A stretch of DNA of 23,303 nt from Proteiniphilum sp. UBA5283. Its GTDB lineage: Bacteria; Bacteroidota; Bacteroidia; Bacteroidales; Dysgonomonadaceae. Below, piece after piece: positions 8,187 to 15,441 of the stretch; the first letter of the stretch is position 1, and the number at the start of each line of letters is the position of its first letter. The notes beneath the pieces are model-generated. The model was given only the letters and a program-made list of their open reading frames with translations. It had not been told where the DNA came from and searched no databases. The DNA is taken from contig DHSP01000026.1 in the NCBI GenBank assembly GCA_002408485.1, positions 61,582-84,884 of the forward strand. Reading direction: 5' to 3'. A program made the translations under genes and the position numbers.

Positions 8187-8348
8187 GCGAATAAAAAATT
8201 AAAGTTGTTGATATAACCTCCTTCTTGAAGGAGTTTTTATTTTACATGGTTTTACAAATTGAATTTATTCCACCGGATTTACGTTCGTTTTTTGCAAAAG
8301 AAAAACATAAAAGATGATTGGCCAAAAAAACACCCGTCTCAATTCTGT
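8055..8348 (-). repeat. 294-bp direct repeat, copy A (NVEALA leader and 5' region)
   Basis: It matches 10372-10665 with two differences that I can see (at 8080 and 8286). It covers the first 44 codons of the peptide gene, the whole leader, and the last bases of the RND permease gene of copy B, including its TGA. Similarity stops abruptly after the NVEALA codons. Confidence 0.95.
8218..8233 (-). promoter_or_regulatory. Leader hairpin containing a Shine-Dalgarno-like AAGGAGG, cassette 1
   Basis: CTCCTTC and GAAGGAG pair perfectly around a 2-nt loop. On the minus strand the 3' arm plus one base makes AAGGAGG, a perfect anti-SD match, but the ATG is 30 nt further on and no nearer start codon exists. 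A regulatory role in the transcript leader is inferred. The same element is repeated at 10535-10550. Confidence 0.4.
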
Positions 8349-8460
8349 TCGCGTTGTTATTCCAAATTCTTTAGTATCCGGTTCCAACGGTTTTTTCAGA
8401 AATTGGATCTTTGGATTTCGACATACACACAGGATGCCTTATCTACAATCATCTCGTCTT

Positions 8461-8640
8461 TCAACTGCTTGGATAGCAATCTTTCATGATTTTCAGATAT
8501 TCTATTGTTAGTTCTGGGTTTATTTTATTAGTTATGATCAATTGTTTAACACATAAGTCCTTATCAAGGATAAAAAAGTATGACATCGCTACTATTTCAT
8601 ACAAATGGAAATCATCTTTATGATATAAGCTTATCACTTT
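8461..8640 (-). pseudogene. Thioredoxin-like domain C-terminal remnant
   Basis: About 59 codons ending at a TGA at 8461 encode MSYFFILDKDLCVKQL followed by INPELTIEYLKIMKDCY. This parallels the end of the thioredoxin-like domain in the gene at 18522-19874 (SLYFFILDETMEVKHL and then YLKAVSDIIL). The CxxC half is missing; upstream sequence switches to transposase-like fragments. I read it as the surviving tail of another propeller/thioredoxin-type gene broken by an insertion and deletion. Confidence 0.55.
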
Positions 8641-8780
8641 CGTACAACAGGTCCAGGTTGGTGGAGTACTTGATATCCGCATCACAAACAGTAGTGAAAC
8701 AGGGCAAACTCTTACCGGAGTACTGTTTTTGAAAGGACAACCAACTGGTTATTCTCATTAAGTTTTGCCTCAAAGGTCAT
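8618..8780 (-). mobile_element. Transposase fragments, IS1182/IS5-type
   Basis: Two short minus-strand pieces in different frames resemble this transposase family. FEAKLNENNQLVVLSKTV (in 8712-8780) looks like the N-terminal part before the first catalytic aspartate. DADIKYSTNLDLLYES (in 8618-8707) looks like the family's conserved D-I-x-Y-P-T-D-L-x-L-L-N-E block. Frameshifts, and deletion of everything between and after, make it a dead remnant; no terminal repeats are visible. The assignment is from memory of family motifs. Confidence 0.45.
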
Positions 8781-8940
8781 CTTGAACCCTGAAATTGAAA
8801 GCTGTCTGGAGCTCTTGTATCGTATCATAAAATTTAAGGATTATGAAGTGAAAATACTCAAATTCTTGTAGTTATACAAATTCGACATCGATCAATTTGC
8901 TGATTTTCATCATTACTAACTAGTATTCAGCAGACATTAA

Positions 8941-9024
8941 TTAATTCCTCGTTTTCTCTTTTTCCGTTACCGATACAGGCGAAACGTGTGACAAGTTGAT
9001 GTTTCCACTCACGATGATTTGGTC
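8941..9024 (-). pseudogene. C-terminal remnant of an RND periplasmic adaptor
   Basis: 27 codons plus TAA encode DQIIVSGNINLSHVSPVSV and a short basic tail. They align with the end of the intact adaptor at 20413-21489 (DRIITNGNINLAHESPVTV). The fragment begins exactly at the stop codon of the propeller gene, so the cassette junction cut through an adaptor gene. The tail (TEKEKTRN versus LKTIEY) shows it came from a diverged paralogue, not a fresh copy of the local adaptor. Confidence 0.75.
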
Positions 9025-10102
9025 ATAGTGCATATTTGTAAATTAAATCATCAATAGTAAGAATATACAAGTATTTAGATATTGGATCAATAGTAATTTC
9101 ATGAGTTTTCTTATCCAAAATAATTATTCTTGTAATTTCTCCATCCCAATCATACACAAGAATTGAATTTGTTTCAAAAGGGTAGTTTTTACCATTTTCC
9201 TCTATAATAGTATTTGAATATAATGCATAAATGTATTCATTGTCAACACATACATCTCTGAAAAAGATTCTATAGTTTTTAGTGTCACGTAAAAGATAAT
9301 CAAAGTCTGGCGTTCCTTTTATCCTAAATCCTTTCAATTTGTCATTATTAATGTCATAAATATTTAATTGTGCCAACATCTCCATAGCCATTACAATTTT
9401 TGTCCCATCAGGTTTTATTCTATCTCTCGAAACAAAATAATTTTCTACTGGAAAATCATTTTGTTTCTTTAGTATTGGCTTGTTAAAGATTTCGATTTTT
9501 TGAATAAATTCTTGGCGCATATTATAGACTTCATATCTATCCGGAATAAAACTATTGTCTTCTATTCTCTCGGCCTGTATTCTAGTTAAAGCCTTATCTT
9601 GATGAGCCATAAAGACGTATCCAAAAGGGACAAATGAGTTTTTTTTCCAGTTAAGATACAGAGTGGAGTCTATAATAAACTTGGACGTGTTAATGGTGTT
9701 AGTTATATTGATTAAAATATTTTCAGCACCATATCCATTTCTGACCCATAACTTAATATCCTTATTATTTATGATAAATTGTTCCGCATGCGTAAAATCA
9801 ATATAATCATCAGGACCTTGGCCCTTATGTGCATACTTTCCTATCAGTTCATTATTGTTTAAATTGTAAATGTATAAATAATAATCAGGAAACGAGTGAG
9901 ATACAAATAACATCATAGAGTCATAAACTGTCATATAGCCTGCATAAATATCCTTTAGTGTAATTATTTCACCTATAAGTGTATCACATCGGATATTGGA
10001 AATATCAGTTGTAAATATTTCTGCATTAAAATAATCTTCACTTAATTTATTACAACTCATCAAAAAAATAATAGTGAGAAATAATAGTAAAAACCTTTTC
10101 AT
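9023..10102 (-). CDS. TolB-like/BF3164-type 6-bladed beta-propeller lipoprotein, cassette 2
   Basis: A 359-residue lipoprotein: MKRFLLLFLTIIFLMSC gives the lipidated cysteine at C17. GKYAHKGQGPDDY (about 88-100) is the GxGPxxY loop shared by the propellers in this window, and YFVSRDRIKPDGTKIVMAM is reminiscent of BF3164/TolB-like proteins. The C-terminus EITIDPISKYLYILTIDDLIYKYAL closes the last blade. It belongs to a different propeller subfamily from cassette 1, although the two peptide leaders are identical. It follows the peptide gene after 86 bases holding a strong hairpin. Its stop abuts the adaptor remnant. Role unknown; binding at the cell envelope is inferred. Confidence 0.75.
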   Translation of the reverse strand: MKRFLLLFLTIIFLMSCNKLSEDYFNAEIFTTDISNIRCDTLIGEIITLKDIYAGYMTVYDSMMLFVSHSFPDYYLYIYNLNNNELIGKYAHKGQGPDDYIDFTHAEQFIINNKDIKLWVRNGYGAENILINITNTINTSKFIIDSTLYLNWKKNSFVPFGYVFMAHQDKALTRIQAERIEDNSFIPDRYEVYNMRQEFIQKIEIFNKPILKKQNDFPVENYFVSRDRIKPDGTKIVMAMEMLAQLNIYDINNDKLKGFRIKGTPDFDYLLRDTKNYRIFFRDVCVDNEYIYALYSNTIIEENGKNYPFETNSILVYDWDGEITRIIILDKKTHEITIDPISKYLYILTIDDLIYKYAL

Positions 10103-10146
10103 CTTTGAAAATTATATTTATATATGTACATACTGCTATTTAGTGT

Positions 10147-10182
10147 AATCTACTCTGTTTTTAAATCAAAACAGAGTAGATT
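10147..10182. repeat. 15-bp perfect hairpin between peptide and propeller genes, cassette 2
   Basis: AATCTACTCTGTTTT (10147-10161) and its exact complement (10168-10182) enclose 6 nt. The hairpin starts 7 nt after the peptide stop. There is no T-run after it on the minus strand, so mRNA stabilisation or partial attenuation fits better than full termination. Confidence 0.6.
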
Positions 10183-10188
10183 GTTATT

Positions 10189-10503
10189 TTAAGTAGTACA
10201 ATTGCTATAGGTATAGCTATAAATTCTACCTCTTTTTTCTGGAGGACATGGATAAATCATCGAAGAACTAGTGCGAGAGTCACATGGCTGAATGCTTGTT
10301 GGTGAGCCGGCGTCTTCATATATTGTTCCTGTGTAACAAGTCCGCACAGGAGTGCCACCATTTTCTCCATTTGCCAACGCCTCCACATTGGCCAACGCCA
10401 GATCGCTTAATCCCACATTACTCTTCATACTTTTGTGCACTCCGAAACCTGCGGTTGCAAGGAGTGCGAGGGCGAAAACACCCGATAAAATTTTCTTTTT
10501 CAT
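10189..10503 (-). CDS. NVEALA domain peptide, cassette 2
   Basis: A 104-residue exported peptide precursor. The first 44 residues are identical to those of cassette 1, including the signal-type segment and LSDLALANVEALA. After a Gly/Asn-rich hinge (NGENGGTP) the tail differs completely but again has four cysteines (RTCYTG, QPCDS, YPCPP, SNCTT). A tail of about 60 residues would remain if cleavage follows the NVEALA motif; that cleavage is inference. The gene lies 163 bases after the RND permease stop and shares the hairpin-bearing leader with cassette 1. It is followed by a strong hairpin and the propeller gene. Confidence 0.85.
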   Translation of the reverse strand: MKKKILSGVFALALLATAGFGVHKSMKSNVGLSDLALANVEALANGENGGTPVRTCYTGTIYEDAGSPTSIQPCDSRTSSSMIYPCPPEKRGRIYSYTYSNCTT

Positions 10504-10665
10504 GCGAATAAAAAATTAAAGTTGTTGATATAACCTCCTTCTTGAAGGAGTTTTTATTTTACATGGTTTTACAAATTGAATTTATTCCACCGGATTTACG
10601 TTTGTTTTTTGCAAAAGAAAAACATAAAAGATGATTGGCCAAAAAAACACCCGTCTCAATTCTGT
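10372..10665 (-). repeat. 294-bp direct repeat, copy B
   Basis: Partner of 8055-8348 at an offset of 2317 bases. It runs from codon 44 of the peptide gene through the leader to within two bases of the permease stop, where the two copies still share GAACAGAATTGA. Confidence 0.95.
10535..10550 (-). promoter_or_regulatory. Leader hairpin with sequestered AAGGAGG, cassette 2
   Basis: An identical copy of the 8218-8233 element, 31 bases before the peptide ATG. Its retention in both copies is expected from the repeat and so does not by itself prove selection. Confidence 0.4.
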
Positions 10666-10674
10666 CTCAATTCT
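10653..10674 (+). repeat. 11-bp tandem duplication at the permease 3' end
   Basis: GTCTCAATTCT occurs twice in a row (10653-10663 and 10664-10674), covering the permease stop codon. Copy A of the long repeat has only one unit. It marks slippage or a recombination junction. Confidence 0.7.
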
Positions 10675-13600
10675 GTTCCGTATTTTTCCTTACCATCAGA
10701 AGAGGAAGGAAGATGAATATTCCAATAATCGACATGAGTAATCCTCCGATGGTGCCTGCGGCCAGGGGGAACCAGAATCCCTCTTTTTGTGTGCCTACCA
10801 TGAAAGGTATGAACCCGAGAACGGTGGAAATGACGGTGAGAAAGATGGGAATGATCTTCGAGTTCCATGCTTTCAGGTAAGCCTTCAGTGAGGAAAGATC
10901 CGGTCGCCGCGTGCGTATGCGGTTGTATTCGTCAACAATATAGATGGCGGCGTTGATGGTAATACCCGATAGGAGGATGAACGAGGCAAAACCACCCTGG
11001 TCGAAGTTCAGTTTGAACCAGTAGAAGGTGAGGAAGATGCCGATAAAGGATATGGGGATGATGAAGATCACGGCCAGTGGTTGTTTCAAGGAGTTGAACA
11101 GGATGGAGGAGGTGAAGAAGATGATCACGATGAGCAATCCAATGAGCCGGTACTGCTTGTTGTCCTTGCTGCCCCATCCCCAGTAGCTGCTTTCACTATG
11201 TGCCGTATACCCCATGGGGAGGCGTTTGTTGAATTCCTCGAGCTCCCGTTCAAGAATTTTCTGTCCCTGTGTGTATGAACCGATGTAGTCGTATTGCATC
11301 GTTAGCCGGTATTGCTGGTTTTCCTTCCCCACCTCCTGCGGGGCTTGTCCCTTGACGATACTGGCCACATCGTTCAACTTGTAGAAGCGGTCACCGCTGT
11401 GCATGTCGAAATGCTGCAATGCCCAGATATCATAATCTCCGGCTTGTTTCCCGGTGAGATTGATGGCTTCATTGCCTCCGTCGACTGCCACCGACCCTGC
11501 CCACATATTGCGGGCAAAGAGCGGTTGGAGGGTAGCGAACAATTCCCCGGGGCGGATACCCCGGGCAGCCAGTTGTTCCCGCTTCAGGTCGAACGAGAAC
11601 TCCTGGTAATCATCTTTGTACCATGAGAAGTTGGAGTTGACGGTCACTTCCCGTATGCGGCGGTAGGTGAGCAGCCGCTGTTTGAGGCTGTCGGTCCATG
11701 CTGCAAGCTCATCGTAGTTGTATCCGTAGAGCTTTACCCTGTACTGCCCGGCTGTTTCACGCACACTGTTGCTGAATCCCTGGTCCTCTAACCCGTATAC
11801 ATCCCAGCTGCCCCCTCCCAGCTGTAGGGCTCTGCCAATCACATTGCTTTTCAGTTGATAGGGAAAACCGCTCCTTTCCGCCTCCTTCCGGAAAAAAACA
11901 TTGATCGATGCCCTGTTCGGATTGTGGATACTGGTCTGAAACTGCCTGATCTCGGGAAAACCGCTGAGGTAACGTTCCATCCTGACCACCAGGTTATTCA
12001 TTTGAGAGAGGGTGGTGCCATTGGGCATTGATGCGGTGATGGTGAGTACCATCTCATCACTGCGGGTGAAATAACTGCCCCGATAGACTTTCTCCACAAA
12101 CAGCCGCAGGGTTCCCCCCAGCGCCTTATCGACCACCGGCTTGATTTTTTCTTTGTAGGTGGTGCTACCTGCTGTTTGATTGTATTTCAAGGCAAAAGGA
12201 GTCTCTTTTTCAATTTTCTCCGGCAACATGAATACGGGCAGACCGAACAAGAGGATGATGCCGACGAAAGCGATCCATTTCCTGCGGGAAAGAAGGAGGA
12301 TGGTTATTTCATAGAGGCGGGTGAGCCGGACGACCATCCGTTCGCGGGAGAAAAGGGGGAAGGAGAGGAACCGTCTCTTTCTTTTTTTTCCATGACGCCG
12401 CTTTTCAAGCCCTATCCGTTCCACTACCGCCGGTACGAACAAGGAGGCAACAAATAGCGACACCATCAGGTTGATCATCACCACTGCTGCGAAATCCTGC
12501 AGGTTCAGCCGTAGCCGCTCGTCGAGCAGAAAGATCATGGAGAGTGCGCCGATGGTGGTGACCGTGGCGGTGAGAATAGGCATGATCGCATTTCTGTTGC
12601 CCTTGTGCATGATGTGATCGGTCATGATAATGGCGTTGTCGATGATCAGGCTCAACGAGATGGTGATGCCGGCCAGTGAATAGAGTTGTATCTCCAGTTT
12701 GAACAGGTAATAGAAGATCACGGCGATTGCCAGGTCTACGAAGAGGCTGGCTGCGATAAGAAACAGGTAACGGCCGTTGCGGGTGATCAGCAGCACGAAA
12801 AGGGTGAGGATGAGAATGGTGAGCCCGCTGCGGATATAGATTTTGTGCAGTTCTTCACGAATATAGTCGGTTGCGTCATAGCTGGCGTGAATCTCATAGC
12901 CGGCAGGCAGTGCCGCTTCAATCTGCCGCATCGTTTCCTTAACCTGCCTGTTCAATCGTAGCTGGTTGGCCGATTCTTCGGCGGTGAGGGAGAGATAGAT
13001 GGAGTTGAGCCCGTTGATGCGGTAGTAAGCAGATGGTTCCTTTTCCGTATGTTTTACTTTCACGAGCTGATCGAGCCGGATCAGGTTCCCTGCACCGTTT
13101 GTAACAAATATGGCTTCCGGATCGAAATGGTTCTTCTCTGCCTCCGACTTCAGCATGATTCGTATCCAGGAAGAGGTTTCTCCCGGCCTCCCCGTTTCCG
13201 CCATTCCGAGAAAATCGACCGTATAATGCCGGGAAACAGCCTGCCTGATATCGTTGGGCGTGATCCCGATCGATTGCAGCCTGTCATGATCATACTCCAG
13301 CTGCCATTCCATGGGTTGGGCTCCGCTCACATCAATCTTATAAAGGCCCCCGATGTTGTTTAATGCCGTTTTGATCACGTTCTCGGTGTATCGTTGGATG
13401 ACGATGGGGGTTGCCGCGGAATTGATTGTGTAGGTCATGAAAGGACGGGTTGCCTCGTCGTCTGGACGGTTTACCGTGATATAGGGATAGGATACTTCCC
13501 GTGGCAGCTCGGGCCAAGTCTGGCGGATAATAGTCGACACCTCAAAGCGGGCCAAGTCGATGGGAGTATGCTTGTCCAGTTCAATGGTGATACTACCCCA

Positions 13601-13855
13601 TCCGTTGCCCGATGTTGAGCTGATTTTCCGGATACCCTGTATACGGGCCAGCATCGATTCTAATCGTGAGGTAGCTTCCATCTCCACTACACGTGCACCA
13701 TAATGAGTCATATTGAAATACACCGTGATACCTGGCAGGGTACGTGAGGGAGCCAGTTTCACAGGCAATAGATGGACAAGAGCCAGACCCACGATTGCCA
13801 GACAGACAAACGCTACGATGATTGTAAAGGAGGATATCTTTTTCTTTTCTTCCAA
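10667..13855 (-). CDS. RND efflux transporter permease (second pump subunit)
   Basis: A 1062-residue inner-membrane proton-driven RND transporter of the AcrB/CusA superfamily, full length. TM1 lies at about 10-30 and is followed by a periplasmic porter region (GITVYFNMTHYGARVVEME and so on). TM2-TM6 begin near 340 (GLTILILTLFVLLI) and the second half mirrors this, ending IGIFIFLPLLMVRKNTEQN. In TM4 the proton-relay site reads IIDNAII: D406 is kept, but the second aspartate of AcrB is N407. The TM10 site corresponding to AcrB K940 appears to be Asn (GITINAAIYIVDEY). A single acidic residue there is known in CusA-type pumps. It follows the TolC gene by 18 bases. The substrate is unknown. Confidence 0.92.
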   Translation of the reverse strand: MEEKKKISSFTIIVAFVCLAIVGLALVHLLPVKLAPSRTLPGITVYFNMTHYGARVVEMEATSRLESMLARIQGIRKISSTSGNGWGSITIELDKHTPIDLARFEVSTIIRQTWPELPREVSYPYITVNRPDDEATRPFMTYTINSAATPIVIQRYTENVIKTALNNIGGLYKIDVSGAQPMEWQLEYDHDRLQSIGITPNDIRQAVSRHYTVDFLGMAETGRPGETSSWIRIMLKSEAEKNHFDPEAIFVTNGAGNLIRLDQLVKVKHTEKEPSAYYRINGLNSIYLSLTAEESANQLRLNRQVKETMRQIEAALPAGYEIHASYDATDYIREELHKIYIRSGLTILILTLFVLLITRNGRYLFLIAASLFVDLAIAVIFYYLFKLEIQLYSLAGITISLSLIIDNAIIMTDHIMHKGNRNAIMPILTATVTTIGALSMIFLLDERLRLNLQDFAAVVMINLMVSLFVASLFVPAVVERIGLEKRRHGKKRKRRFLSFPLFSRERMVVRLTRLYEITILLLSRRKWIAFVGIILLFGLPVFMLPEKIEKETPFALKYNQTAGSTTYKEKIKPVVDKALGGTLRLFVEKVYRGSYFTRSDEMVLTITASMPNGTTLSQMNNLVVRMERYLSGFPEIRQFQTSIHNPNRASINVFFRKEAERSGFPYQLKSNVIGRALQLGGGSWDVYGLEDQGFSNSVRETAGQYRVKLYGYNYDELAAWTDSLKQRLLTYRRIREVTVNSNFSWYKDDYQEFSFDLKREQLAARGIRPGELFATLQPLFARNMWAGSVAVDGGNEAINLTGKQAGDYDIWALQHFDMHSGDRFYKLNDVASIVKGQAPQEVGKENQQYRLTMQYDYIGSYTQGQKILERELEEFNKRLPMGYTAHSESSYWGWGSKDNKQYRLIGLLIVIIFFTSSILFNSLKQPLAVIFIIPISFIGIFLTFYWFKLNFDQGGFASFILLSGITINAAIYIVDEYNRIRTRRPDLSSLKAYLKAWNSKIIPIFLTVISTVLGFIPFMVGTQKEGFWFPLAAGTIGGLLMSIIGIFIFLPLLMVRKNTEQN

Positions 13856-13873
13856 AGCGATGATATTTAGCTG

Positions 13874-15382
13874 TTATTTTTTACCCGTCAGGTTCCAGTC
13901 GAAGATCTCCGCAATGGGTACCTGTTTTTCGAAATCGTAGAGAGTGAGTTTGCGGATCTTGAAATAGCTCTGCCAGTAATTTTTTAGTGCCAGAATATAG
14001 TTTCGCTGCGCTTCCTGTCTGCGGCTGGTAGAGAGGGTGAGGCTATTGATGTCGGCTTTCCCGATGATAAACCGTTCACGTGTCTGATCGTATGCCAGCC
14101 TGGCCAGTTCCATTGCTTCTTCCGCACTGCGGATGAGTTGTTGCTGAATGGTGAAGTCGCCCACGGTCATGATCACATCTTCCTCGAGTCGTATTTCATT
14201 TTCTCGGGTAGTCAGGCGGGTGATGCTGAGGTTGCTTTTTGCCATGTTGTGCCGTCCCCTTCTTACGCCCCAATCTACCAGTGGAATGGAGAGGGTGAGT
14301 GAGACGATATCCTGTTGAAGGGGGTTGCGGTAAGCATTCCGGAATGATTCCGCCACCTGGTTGAATCCTACGCTGGCAGATAGGCCTGCATTGAATCGGG
14401 ATTCAACTTTCGCCCTTTCTACCGTCTGTTCCGATTGTAAAATCTGCTGTTCCGAATCGAGGTAACGGGGATTATTTTCCTTGGCCAGACTCAGTGCCTT
14501 CTCTTCCGTAATGATGATCTGTTTGGGATAGTCCGGCAGTTTCAGGGAGATGCGTGTATCTTTCTCCAGGTTCAGGTATGCTGCCAGTGCGAACATGCTT
14601 CTCTTGAGGTTTATTTCCGCGTTCTGGAGGCTGTTACGGGCGTTTACTTTGTCGAGTTTTAACGTTAGGAGATCGGTTTGCCCGATGGAGGCGATCTTGT
14701 GTCTCTCCTCACCAATGCTGTAGAGTGTATCCGAGCTCGCCAGGTTCTCCACGGCCAGTTCATATTCGGCCTGTGCCATGGCCAGATCGAAAAAGTAGCC
14801 GGTAGCTGTTTCCGCGGTCTGCTCCAACTGGTAGATCAATTCTTTCTGTGCTTTCTCAAATTTCACGGGAGCGATTTTTTTCTCCCATTTAAAGGGATTG
14901 TACCCGATCAGGTTCTGCCGGTAGCCGACGCGTAGGGGAACGCTTGAGAACTGGCTGTAGCTCTGATCTCCGAAGTTGCGGATATAACCCAGCTCCGAGT
15001 CCACAAAGAAGGTGCCGCCGGTGACATCGAGGTTTTGCTGGGCAGCCAGGTTGCCAAAACTGTAAAATGATTGCTGCCGGCGGTATATATCGATGTTTTG
15101 TTCGGAGTCATACCTGCGGGTATAATCCCTGTTATAACTGACAGGAGTCAGGTAAAGCGATAGGGACGGCAGCCTGTCTGCCTTGAACGACCTGTACTCC
15201 CAATAGCTTGCCATGTAGCTGTTTTTCGCGCGGAATGCCGATAGCGAGCTGTCGTTCGCCAGCTGTACCGTGGTTGTCAGATCCAGCTCAATCGGTCTTT
15301 CCTGTGCATCTGTGTGGATTATGGAAATACCAGCCAGATGCAGCGCAAATATCAGAATTAATTGTTTACATGCTCGTTTCAT
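13874..15382 (-). CDS. TolC family outer-membrane channel
   Basis: A 502-residue outer-membrane efflux protein. Signal peptide MKRACKQLILIFALHLAGISIIHTDAQ, then two OEP repeats: ELDLTTTVQLANDSS through ALAAYLNLEK, and ITEEKALSLAKENNPRYLDSEQQI through TLSTSRRQEAQRNYILALKNYWQSYFKIRKLTLYDFE. Long helical heptad-rich stretches and PSLSLYLTPV-type strands fit the alpha-barrel and beta-barrel of TolC. It sits between two RND permease genes, 59 bases after the first and 18 bases before the second, and would serve as the exit duct for both. Confidence 0.92.
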   Translation of the reverse strand: MKRACKQLILIFALHLAGISIIHTDAQERPIELDLTTTVQLANDSSLSAFRAKNSYMASYWEYRSFKADRLPSLSLYLTPVSYNRDYTRRYDSEQNIDIYRRQQSFYSFGNLAAQQNLDVTGGTFFVDSELGYIRNFGDQSYSQFSSVPLRVGYRQNLIGYNPFKWEKKIAPVKFEKAQKELIYQLEQTAETATGYFFDLAMAQAEYELAVENLASSDTLYSIGEERHKIASIGQTDLLTLKLDKVNARNSLQNAEINLKRSMFALAAYLNLEKDTRISLKLPDYPKQIIITEEKALSLAKENNPRYLDSEQQILQSEQTVERAKVESRFNAGLSASVGFNQVAESFRNAYRNPLQQDIVSLTLSIPLVDWGVRRGRHNMAKSNLSITRLTTRENEIRLEEDVIMTVGDFTIQQQLIRSAEEAMELARLAYDQTRERFIIGKADINSLTLSTSRRQEAQRNYILALKNYWQSYFKIRKLTLYDFEKQVPIAEIFDWNLTGKK

Positions 15383-15441
15383 ATGATTAAAACTATTTAT
15401 TCAGAATCAGGAGCCAGGAGTGTTGGAATATGATCATCACA

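Noticed and set aside
8644..8760. Plus-strand frame reading VGGVLDIRITNSSETGQTL, possibly a gene fragment
   Set aside because: The minus strand of the same bases gives the conserved transposase-like block, which fits the surrounding minus-strand remnants better.
8055..10665. Pair of long direct repeats as ends of a composite transposon
   Set aside because: The repeats are peptide-gene 5' regions with no transposase, no terminal inverted repeats and no target duplication seen; duplication of a gene module explains them.
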